Below are positions 1 to 4,989 of a stretch of DNA of 5,041 nt, one piece after another. Every line of letters starts with the position of its first letter. Position 1 is the stretch's first letter. The notes under the pieces are model-generated. The model worked only from the letters and a program-made list of their open reading frames with translations. It made no database searches and was not told the origin of the DNA. Position numbers and translations under genes: made by a program. The stretch covers positions 1 to 5,041 of the forward strand of contig JAJYNT010000040.1 of assembly GCA_021786215.1 (NCBI GenBank). Direction: 5' to 3'. The DNA is from Chloroflexota bacterium (GTDB lineage: Bacteria; Chloroflexota; UBA6077).

Positions 1-242
1 AGCGAGCCGGCCTGCCGGCCATTCGCTTCCACGACCTGAGACATACGGCAGCTACCCTGCTCCTGAGCGAGGGGGTGCATCCGAAGGTCGCCTCGGAGAT
101 GCTGGGACATGCCACCGTGGCGATCACCCTCGACCGCTACTCGCACGTGACCGAGACCATGCAACGCGCAGCCGCCCAGTCCATGTCCGAACTTCTTCGG
201 GGCACCTCTGGCGGTCCGGGCACCTTCCCGGGCTCCCGCTGA
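1..242 (+). CDS. Tyrosine recombinase (integrase), C-terminal catalytic end, 5' part outside window
   Basis: This is the last 79 codons of a phage/ICE-type tyrosine recombinase, an enzyme that joins attP and attB through a covalent 3'-phosphotyrosine intermediate. The frame is read from position 3 and stops with TGA at 240-242. The catalytic signature is intact: box II HDLRHT (His10 and Arg13 of the fragment), LGHA (His36) about 23 residues later, and the nucleophile Tyr46 in LDRYSHV ten residues after that. The spacing is normal for the family. A short Gly/Ser/Pro-rich tail follows the last helix. The N-terminal arm-binding and core-binding domains lie to the left of the window, so completeness cannot be judged, but nothing in the visible part looks broken. 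A displaced tRNA-Cys 3' half about 4.7 kb downstream is a plausible attachment site for this enzyme; that pairing is inferred. Confidence 0.95.
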   Translation, partial: RAGLPAIRFHDLRHTAATLLLSEGVHPKVASEMLGHATVAITLDRYSHVTETMQRAAAQSMSELLRGTSGGPGTFPGSR

Positions 243-254
243 GAGCTGGCGGGC

Positions 255-279
255 ATGGTCTCCCTATGTCTGGGACCAT
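255..279. terminator. Weak hairpin between converging genes, possible bidirectional terminator
   Basis: ATGGTC (255-260) pairs perfectly with GACCAT (274-279). Two further C-G pairs (263-264 with 272-273) continue the stem after a 2-nt bulge, closing a 7-nt loop. It lies between the integrase stop codon and the stop codon of the convergent minus-strand gene, where a shared terminator would be expected. There is no T-tract on either strand, so it is only a candidate and could be chance. Confidence 0.3.
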
Positions 280-304
280 CATTCGGCTGGGGCCGCCGTT
301 GTGG

Positions 305-802
305 TCATGACGCCTGCGTCACGGCCAGCGCGATGGCGGGACATCGATCTGGCGGCGGGCTACCGGACCGCGGCGTAGAGCAATTGGCGGGATTGGAAAA
401 TGAGGCCCACATCGTGGCCCTGCCAACGCCGACCGCCTTGAAATAGTAGGCACCCCCATGCTGCCCCTGAGCTTCCACTACGGTCGGAGCGGAAGAGTAG
501 AGGTTCGACAGCCTTGCACAAGCATGAGGAAAGCACCCGATCGCAAACACAGTACCCTCCGCAAGCTTCATGGTGAAGGGTGGCGAGTACAACTGCCCAG
601 GGCAGTCGCCCAGTCGCTCAGCAAGGCGGGATTGCGTCTGCAGCCACATGGGCGGCTGGCAACGTGAGAATGGAGGAAGGTGAGGCGCGGGGATGGCATT
701 GGCCGGATAGGGCAGCAGGTTGGTGCTGGCCCATACCGAAAAGCCGACCCCGACAACAACCAACGCCGAGATCACGGCTATCGCCGTCTTGTGTTGGCCC
801 AT
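305..802 (-). CDS. Small membrane-anchored or secreted Cys-containing protein, unknown function
   Basis: I do not recognise the family. The 165-residue product starts with a short polar N-terminus and a single hydrophobic segment (about residues 6-26, AIAVISALVVVGVGFSVWAS), fitting either an uncleaved N-terminal anchor or a Sec signal; no lipobox Cys follows it. A Pro-rich stretch (31-51) comes next. The rest has alternating beta-type sequence, ending in a YYFKAVGVGRATMWAS segment (119-134) that resembles the last strands of bacterial Ig-like domains. Six cysteines (48, 67, 90, 95, 141, 154) all lie after the hydrophobic segment; this even number suits disulfides in an exported domain. The ATG at 802 is preceded by a weak GGGAC ribosome-binding sequence. 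The gene lies 37 bp downstream of the deaminase-like gene on the same strand and is probably co-transcribed with it. The role is unknown; export is inferred from sequence. Confidence 0.72.
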   Translation of the reverse strand: MGQHKTAIAVISALVVVGVGFSVWASTNLLPYPANAIPAPHLPPFSRCQPPMWLQTQSRLAERLGDCPGQLYSPPFTMKLAEGTVFAIGCFPHACARLSNLYSSAPTVVEAQGQHGGAYYFKAVGVGRATMWASFSNPANCSTPRSGSPPPDRCPAIALAVTQAS

Positions 803-839
803 AGCAAGTGTCCCGTCTAGGACCCGCTGGAGACTCGCC

Positions 840-1322
840 CTACCACCCTGTCAGTTCCTCAGGGAACGCCAACATCCAGTAGTGGGGAAGGGCGTCACGT
901 AGCTGTACCCAGTGCACACTGCCGGGATCTCCGGACTGCGGAACGCCGACGAGGACGCTGGCTCCATGAATCGCCAAGCGCTCCAAGCAGACTCCACACG
1001 GGCTGAGCACCCGGATGACACCTTCAACGCTCCGATGCAGGCAGACTGATGCCATGACCGGTTGCCGGATCCTGAAGGCGTCACAATAGGGCCCGACTTC
1101 ATGGCAGAGCTCAACACTGGGGTTAACGGCCTCTGGAGCGGTGCCGGTCACCACCATTCCATTGCCAAGAAGCATGGCGGCTGCTCCCTGAGCCGATGGT
1201 TCCGGGAAGCGAGACCCGATGAATTCGCGACAAGCGGATACGACTCCCTGGAGATCTTCATCCGTGGGAGTCCACTCCGCGCCAATTTGCTTGATGTTCA
1301 CATCATTGCCATTCCAACGCAC
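840..1322 (-). CDS. Cytidine deaminase-like zinc enzyme
   Basis: The protein belongs to the cytidine/blasticidin-S deaminase fold family, soluble zinc enzymes that hydrolytically deaminate cytidine or related nucleosides. Both halves of the zinc site are visible. One is a C-H-E motif in VELCHEVGPYC (Cys73 as zinc ligand and Glu75 as proton shuttle, counted from the GTG start). The other is PCGVC (Cys109 and Cys112). They are 34 residues apart, and Asn67-Pro68 sits upstream where the substrate-binding Asn of the family is expected. The C-terminus (WVQLRDALPHYW) matches a variant I associate with actinobacteria. At about 160 residues it is slightly longer than a typical 130-residue CDA. I chose GTG at 1320-1322 because AGGA lies 8 bases upstream; an in-frame TTG at 1362-1364 would add 14 Arg-rich residues but has no ribosome-binding site. 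The true substrate is not determined: cytidine salvage, a modified nucleoside or a nucleoside antibiotic are all possible. It is probably first in a unit with the exported-protein gene downstream. Confidence 0.85.
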   Translation of the reverse strand: MRWNGNDVNIKQIGAEWTPTDEDLQGVVSACREFIGSRFPEPSAQGAAAMLLGNGMVVTGTAPEAVNPSVELCHEVGPYCDAFRIRQPVMASVCLHRSVEGVIRVLSPCGVCLERLAIHGASVLVGVPQSGDPGSVHWVQLRDALPHYWMLAFPEELTGW

Positions 1323-1364
1323 CCTGAGGATCCTGAGACGAGGCCGAGTAGATCGTGCGCACAA

Positions 1365-1522
1365 TAGCGGCCGAGCTTAACTGGAGTCTATTAGCTTCGA
1401 GCGCCTGGCAGCAGGGTCCTGCCAGAATAAGGCCCTTCACTAGGTGCGGTCGATTGGGTCCGATGGTCTGGTCCCTTCGTCTCGTGAATGGGTAGCTTTG
1501 TCAGCGTAGGCTTGGCGGGGGC
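1365..1522. promoter_or_regulatory. Divergent intergenic region, expected promoters for deaminase and unknown gene
   Basis: This non-coding stretch separates the minus-strand deaminase gene from the plus-strand unknown gene, so it should hold both promoters. On the minus strand TAATAG (complement of 1388-1393) is a reasonable -10 for the deaminase gene, but I find no convincing -35 partner. No good sigma-70 pair is visible on the plus strand. The main structure is the inverted repeat at 1405-1425, listed separately. Confidence 0.35.
1405..1425. repeat. Perfect 7-bp inverted repeat, candidate operator or hairpin
   Basis: CTGGCAG (1405-1411) and CTGCCAG (1419-1425) are exact reverse complements separated by 7 bases (CAGGGTC). 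Their centres are 14 bp apart. The repeat lies between divergent genes and close to the possible deaminase -10, so a regulator-binding site is plausible. The flanks lack a T-run, which argues against an intrinsic terminator. Confidence 0.5.
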
Positions 1523-1546
1523 GTGACCACTGCAGGGTGCGATGTG

Positions 1547-2536
1547 ATGAGGAAACTGACCGTGGGTGACGACTCCAGTAGTCGGATTGCATGGACTGAC
1601 CGGACAGACGAGGCCGCCTGGATTGCGGCGTGCCTACTTCCCTACGACTCGCACACGGCCACCTCGGTTGTGCCTGGGGGATTCGAGAGCTACGCGCGCC
1701 TGCTTCATCCCAGTACACGCAGGGAGGGGACATCGGGCCTACCAGAGGTTCGCTGGGCCGAGGTGTCCGCATGGAGTGGAGTGCCGATGAGCAAGGATGT
1801 CCAGTTTCATCAAATCGCCTTTCCGAGGAACGAACAGCCGGCTCCGCCGCCGTGGCATGGAGAACCCGCGCGCGGCACATTGACACTTGGCGATGCCACA
1901 GCGTTGGTTGAGATCCTAAAGCGGCATACGTCTACTCCCTCGCGATGCTGGTTCGGCGTGTGGGATGGCTACGGCGGATGGGAGAACCGGGAGACCGGAT
2001 GGCCACCGAGATCTGGTTGGGAGATGCCGAAGGTGGAACTCCCTGGGCGCCGCTATCGCCTCTACGAGGGGCCCATCGAGGGCGCGTTGGCGTTCTCCGA
2101 ACCCAGCTTCCAGACCCCTAACCTCTGGTGGCCCTCGGACCACAGCTGGTGTGTCGCGTCGGAGATCGACCTCAACTGGAGCTATGTGGGTGGGGCAACA
2201 GGCCTGATCCAGGATCTGCTCCATGACCGGACCCTAGAGGCGGTACCCGTGGAAACCAACGACAGCTGCGCGTTTCACCTTGCCGCAGCCGATGCTCCGA
2301 TGTTCCGCGAGGCGACCGAGACGCTACAGCGGGATGGAACTGTCAGCGTCTCAACCACTCTAGGTGAGATCCAAGCCACCCTGACCGGCCGAGGTCCCCG
2401 GTCGACGCTGGCGATCTCGTGGAATCGAGTCTACGGAGGTGGCTCGGGACGGTCCACAACTACCTTGGATGGATCCGACGCGGACCTGATCGGTGCCTTT
2501 CTTGGGATGGCGCTTGAGAACTTACTGCGGAGCTGA
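1547..2536 (+). CDS. Trp-rich conserved protein of unknown function
   Basis: I cannot assign a function. The protein has the look of an uncharacterised soluble family I associate with actinobacteria. Counted from the furthest start (GTG 1523), the blocks are FESYARLLHP (54-63), RWAEVSAWSG (77-86), a run with CWFGVWDGYGGW (142-153), LPGRRYRLYEGP (173-184), and PNLWWPSDHSWC followed by ASEIDLNWSYVGG (199-224). It is unusually rich in Trp, with no signal peptide, membrane segment or recognisable catalytic motif. The last 90 residues (about 247-337) are Thr/Ser/Gly-rich and predicted beta then helix, and may be an added domain. ATG 1547 is preferred because AGGG lies 9 bases upstream; GTG 1544 (6-base spacing) and GTG 1523 are alternatives. 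It is transcribed away from the deaminase gene and sits alone on its strand, 191 bp before the abiEi-like gene. The coding call is firm, the role unknown. Confidence 0.85.
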   Translation: MRKLTVGDDSSSRIAWTDRTDEAAWIAACLLPYDSHTATSVVPGGFESYARLLHPSTRREGTSGLPEVRWAEVSAWSGVPMSKDVQFHQIAFPRNEQPAPPPWHGEPARGTLTLGDATALVEILKRHTSTPSRCWFGVWDGYGGWENRETGWPPRSGWEMPKVELPGRRYRLYEGPIEGALAFSEPSFQTPNLWWPSDHSWCVASEIDLNWSYVGGATGLIQDLLHDRTLEAVPVETNDSCAFHLAAADAPMFREATETLQRDGTVSVSTTLGEIQATLTGRGPRSTLAISWNRVYGGGSGRSTTTLDGSDADLIGAFLGMALENLLRS

Positions 2537-2727
2537 CCCCGCGCTGCTGACCGTCGGCCCGGGCCCGTGGCTGGAACCGAAGTAAGTTCGCGGCGATCGG
2601 TCCCATGATCTGCTTCTGTGATCGTAATGGCGAGACTACATGTTAACCGTGTATTTGCGCCGGAAGTGAGGTATCATCGACCGGGAACCCTGGAAGTGGG
2701 GAGTGGAGGGGACATTAATACACGCCG
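2537..2727 (+). promoter_or_regulatory. Intergenic leader and probable promoter of the abiEi-like gene
   Basis: This 191-bp gap should contain the abiEi promoter. TATCAT (2672-2677) matches a TANNNT -10, with no clear -35 at the right distance. The start ATG at 2728 has a purine-rich GGAGG (2705-2709 region) about 18 bases upstream, too far for a normal Shine-Dalgarno, and an in-frame TAA at 2716-2718 excludes an earlier start. TAATAC (2716-2721) would place a transcript start on the ATG itself, so leaderless translation is possible. A short palindrome GGCCCGGGCC (2556-2565) follows the upstream gene and could contribute to termination. Confidence 0.4.
2662..2709 (+). repeat. Reiterated GGAAGTGRGG elements upstream of abiEi, candidate operator
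   Basis: GGAAGTGAGG (2662-2671) recurs as GGAAGTGGGG (2692-2701), exactly 30 bp apart and therefore on nearly the same DNA face. A degenerate third copy, GGAGTGGAGG (2700-2709), overlaps the second. The copies flank the possible TATCAT -10. Characterised AbiEi proteins repress their own promoter by binding repeated sites, there inverted rather than direct, so self-binding here is an inference. Purine-rich low complexity is the alternative explanation. Confidence 0.4.
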
Positions 2728-3507
2728 ATGGCTACGAAGCGTTCACTTAAGGTGCTGGACCGGCTCGCGGAGGAGGGCCGTACAGCGTTTACGACTATGG
2801 AGGTGCGCTCGGCGCTCAAGCTGTCGCCTCAGGCCACCTCTAACCTGCTCAGCCGTCTCGTCGTCGAAGGTCTGGTCGATCGAGTAGCAGGAGGCCGCTT
2901 CGTTCTGCGCCCCATTGGCGCGCTCGGCACTCAAGCCGTGTGGGATGACCTGGGCTCAGCCGTTGCGGCCGCGTTCGCGGGCAATCCACACCGGATCGGC
3001 TTTCTTACAGCGCTCGACCACCACGGGTTACTGACGCGCCCCGTCCGAACCGTCCAGGCGGCGAGCTCATACCGTCCTCGCCTCAAGACGCTCTCTGGAC
3101 GGCCGCTTCGAGTCGTTCACGAGGAGACAGCGACGCTTCTGGTGGCCACCGAACGCCTTGGCCCCTCGTGGGTTGCAACCGTGGAGAGGGCGCTACTTGA
3201 TGTGGCTGGGCACCCATACCTTATGGGAGGATCTGGGCGGCTAGCGGAGGCTCTGGTGGCGGTAACGACCACGTCGGGCCTTGCGGAGCTTGCCCAACGG
3301 CTCGACGCAATTCCCGCCTACCGGCGCGTGGGGTCGATTTCGACAGCTCTCTCGCTCTCAGTTGGCCGCAATCTCCAGCCCCCGCCGTGGTACAGCCTCA
3401 TTGAGCTCGACCCGCAGGAAAGCCACGTTGACGGCTGGGTCGACAAGTTGTGGGGGGTCGCATGGCCATATCCCGCTTCGGAGCTGGCAGCGGTGGCCGC
3501 CCAATGA
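2728..3507 (+). CDS. abiEi: AbiEi-type antitoxin / winged-helix transcriptional regulator (type IV TA)
   Basis: The 259-residue protein has the two-part layout of AbiEi antitoxins. A winged helix-turn-helix fills residues 1-62 (FTTMEVRSALKLSPQATSNL recognition region, then LVVEGLVDRVAGGRFVL for the wing). A longer C-terminal domain follows, carrying the family's landmark VATVERALLDVAGHPYLMGG near residues 149-170 and a terminal WGVAWPYPASEL segment. In known AbiE systems AbiEi represses the abiEi-abiEii promoter and the C-terminal domain neutralises AbiEii, a nucleotidyltransferase toxin that aborts phage growth. Nothing in the reading frame looks broken. The stop TGA overlaps an ATG as ATGA at 3504-3507, the coupling expected for abiEii, yet no toxin gene follows, only a short remnant. 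It is therefore an orphan antitoxin or a stand-alone regulator. The repeats upstream suggest autoregulation. Family assignment is strong; present-day function is uncertain. Confidence 0.88.
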   Translation: MATKRSLKVLDRLAEEGRTAFTTMEVRSALKLSPQATSNLLSRLVVEGLVDRVAGGRFVLRPIGALGTQAVWDDLGSAVAAAFAGNPHRIGFLTALDHHGLLTRPVRTVQAASSYRPRLKTLSGRPLRVVHEETATLLVATERLGPSWVATVERALLDVAGHPYLMGGSGRLAEALVAVTTTSGLAELAQRLDAIPAYRRVGSISTALSLSVGRNLQPPPWYSLIELDPQESHVDGWVDKLWGVAWPYPASELAAVAAQ

Positions 3508-3578
3508 TTTCCAAGGGAGCCATATCCCGTCCGGACGATGGCCGGAAGCTTTCGGCTACGCTCGACACTTCGCATTGA
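3504..3578 (+). pseudogene. abiEii: Probable 5' remnant of AbiEii toxin gene
   Basis: An ATG overlaps the abiEi stop codon by 4 bases (ATGA), the usual translational coupling of abiEi to its toxin gene. It opens a 24-codon frame beginning MISKGAIS, which resembles the start of many AbiEii nucleotidyltransferases as I remember them (Met-Ile-Ser/Thr-Lys/Arg). From about codon 9 the peptide (RPDDGRKLSATLDTSH) no longer fits, and it stops at 3576-3578 inside the 3' end of the convergent lipoprotein gene. The nucleotidyltransferase motifs (GSxxx and downstream acidic residues) are absent from the window. The simplest reading is that a deletion joined the first few abiEii codons to the lipoprotein region, with the junction between about 3527 and 3556. 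The identified stretch is very short, so chance remains possible. Confidence 0.5.
3541..3556 (-). terminator. Short hairpin after the lipoprotein gene, weak terminator candidate
   Basis: GCCGGA (3541-3546) can pair with TTCGGC (3551-3556), including one G-T wobble, around an AGCT loop. On the minus strand it begins at the lipoprotein stop codon, where a terminator could act, and it faces the incoming abiEi transcript. The stem is only 6 bp and no T-tract follows, so support is weak. Confidence 0.28.
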
Positions 3579-4719
3579 TTGGCGTAGCCACCAACTCCTC
3601 ACCCCTTGGAACCGGGCCAGCGTACGAGACGACTGGAATGTAGAAGAGGTCCGTGCTATTCGCGGCCAGCACCGTAGCCGTGGGTCCGAGCCCGAGCGCT
3701 GCGAACATCTGGCCCGTCGAGGGACTACCACAATAGTTGCGGGTGGGGCCGCCGGCGATCTGTTGCACGTAGAGAACCCCAGCCATGATTTCAGCAGATA
3801 TGCCGTTGGTGGCGTCGCCAGGATAGGGGAGAGACAGGGGCGTCGGACGTAGAGTCGATACGTCAAGGCGCTCTAAGTATCCCTGCATGCCTGTCGCAAC
3901 TGCGACCCAGACGCCACCTCCGGTAACCTCACTGAGGTTGGGAGCAGTGACGCCAAGGATGCCGGGTTTTGTGGTGATAATCAGTGCCCCAGAAGTGGGA
4001 TTGCGGGTCTGAATCGTGCCGAAGCCGTTCTCGGCTTCGGTGACGATCAACACGGTCCCGCGTGCATTATTAGTGGTAACCTGTGATCGGTCCGCCGTGC
4101 CAAGTGGGATCGTCTTGGCTACCTGTCCATCTGCAGGCGAGAGTTTGTACAAAGTTCCGCCGTCGGTAACCCAAATCCACCCACCCGCGAGTGCGGCAGT
4201 GTCCTGCCCTACTCCGCGGTTCGTCAGAAATGTGGTTCCCGTCGCTTTGAGCGTCTCCGGCTGGAAGCGAAGCACCTCGCCGCGCGCGACGTGCGCTCCG
4301 GCAGGTCCTGCCGCAGCGACCCATAGCGAGCCATTGGCGATCAGTAACTGGTCGGACGCCGCAAGACCAAAGCCGCCAAGCAGGGTCCTGGCCAGAACTT
4401 GTCCGGTAATTGGATCGATCCTCAACAGCTCGCTGTGGATCGGTGCGCCCAGAGGAGTGACCTGCTGCCATACGTAGAGGTAGTTGTCGATGAAGGCCGC
4501 GCCGGCGTCCTCCAACCCTCCCAGGAGAACGCGACCGGCGGGCTTGGGCGTCGGAGCCGGAGAGGGTTGTGCGAGGCTCTGATGAGACGGCGACGGACCG
4601 GCGGTCGGGGACCCATGTGCCGCGGGTGCCGCGCAGCCCGTCGCTGACAGGGCTAGAGCGGCGGCGGCGACCAAGGTGCCCAGGCGCAGCACGACCAGAC
4701 GTCTGCCTAAGGTGCGCAC
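3556..4719 (-). CDS. Lipoprotein with predicted beta-propeller (PQQ/YVTN-like repeats)
   Basis: The 387-residue product has a lipoprotein signal peptide: Arg6-Arg7, a hydrophobic core (about 9-26) and the lipobox LSATGC with Cys29 as the lipidated residue, so it is expected on the outer face of the cytoplasmic membrane. Residues 30-62 form an Ala/Pro/Ser spacer typical of surface lipoproteins in high-GC Gram-positives. The remainder carries repeated beta-propeller-blade units: LLRIDPITGQVLARTLLGG with SLWVAAAG, VLRFQPETLKATGTTFL with GWIWVTDGGTLYKLSPADG, and GGVWVAVATG with YLERLDVSTLRPTPLSL. Cys330 and Cys385 could form a disulfide closing the propeller. No catalytic motif is seen; such proteins often bind ligands or partners, but this role is not known. 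GTG 4719 is the furthest start before an in-frame stop; AGGA abuts it directly, so a GTG nine codons later remains possible. It is convergent with abiEi and nearest the att remnant. Confidence 0.87.
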   Translation of the reverse strand: MRTLGRRLVVLRLGTLVAAAALALSATGCAAPAAHGSPTAGPSPSHQSLAQPSPAPTPKPAGRVLLGGLEDAGAAFIDNYLYVWQQVTPLGAPIHSELLRIDPITGQVLARTLLGGFGLAASDQLLIANGSLWVAAAGPAGAHVARGEVLRFQPETLKATGTTFLTNRGVGQDTAALAGGWIWVTDGGTLYKLSPADGQVAKTIPLGTADRSQVTTNNARGTVLIVTEAENGFGTIQTRNPTSGALIITTKPGILGVTAPNLSEVTGGGVWVAVATGMQGYLERLDVSTLRPTPLSLPYPGDATNGISAEIMAGVLYVQQIAGGPTRNYCGSPSTGQMFAALGLGPTATVLAANSTDLFYIPVVSYAGPVPRGEELVATPINAKCRA

Positions 4720-4862
4720 TCCTGGGCAACGTGGGGCCGGAGAGCAGAGTTACGTGGCCACTTCGCGGTCCCTGCTCCGCAGTCCGTAAGTATGAGGTTC
4801 CCCGAACCGGTCGGTGCCAGGGCCTGGTGGGCTGCCTGACGAGCCTCGCGCTCGTTCCAGGT

Positions 4863-4886
4863 CTGACGGCATCGCTGACGGCAACG
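4863..4886 (+). repeat. Two-copy 12-bp tandem repeat near the att site
   Basis: CTGACGGCATCG (4863-4874) is followed immediately by CTGACGGCAACG (4875-4886), 11 of 12 bases identical. It lies about 105 bp left of the tRNA remnant, within reach of recombinase arm-binding sites. Confidence 0.55.
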
Positions 4887-4948
4887 CCGACGAACTTTGG
4901 CGGACGCCAGCGGCCGATTGAGGCTCGCGCTCCTCAGATTTGAATTCG

Positions 4949-4960
4949 AGACGTACGTCT
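4949..4960. repeat. Perfect 12-bp palindrome near the att site
   Basis: AGACGTACGTCT is its own reverse complement. It lies 29 bp left of the tRNA-Cys remnant and is surrounded by further ACG-containing words (ACGGACGCTTACG). A dimeric DNA-binding protein such as an excision factor could use it; this is an inference. Confidence 0.5.
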
Positions 4961-4989
4961 ACGGACGCTTACGAACAAACGTGCCCGAA

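Larger units (their letters stand above)
4720..4989. other. Non-coding region at the element end, lipoprotein promoter and candidate recombinase arm sites
   Basis: No convincing gene lies here. The right part carries several small repeats close to the tRNA remnant: a 12-bp tandem pair (4863-4886), the 9-mer CTCGCGCTC twice (4845-4853 and 4924-4932), and a perfect 12-bp palindrome (4949-4960). Such clustering is common in the arms of attachment sites, where integrase and excision factors bind, but no known binding sequence is recognised. The lipoprotein promoter should be in the left part on the minus strand; TAACTC (complement of 4748-4753 region) is a weak -10 possibility without a good -35. 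Confidence 0.4.

Noticed and set aside
840..1322. Deaminase read as a DNA-editing or anti-phage nucleotide-depletion effector
   Set aside because: The zinc motifs alone do not indicate this. There is no helicase, nucleotide-kinase or export/toxin domain attached, so a small-molecule deaminase is the safer call.
1440..1886. Minus-strand open frame of 148 codons extending the deaminase side
   Set aside because: It is antisense to the conserved-looking N-terminal part of the Trp-rich protein and is rich in Arg/Ser/Pro, as expected of a shadow in high-GC DNA.
3538..3852. Plus-strand open frame of 104 codons after abiEi, as a possible toxin gene
   Set aside because: It is antisense to the lipoprotein gene, lacks nucleotidyltransferase motifs and has a shadow-like Arg/Gly-rich composition. 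The minus-strand frame has a clear lipobox and propeller repeats.
3318..3866. Minus-strand open frame of 182 codons
   Set aside because: It is antisense to the AbiEi coding region and overlaps the lipoprotein gene in another frame; the sequence is Arg/Ser/Pro-rich with no domain.
4016..4477. Plus-strand open frame of 153 codons inside the lipoprotein region
   Set aside because: It is a complement-strand shadow of the propeller-coding sequence, with no ribosome-binding site or recognisable domain.
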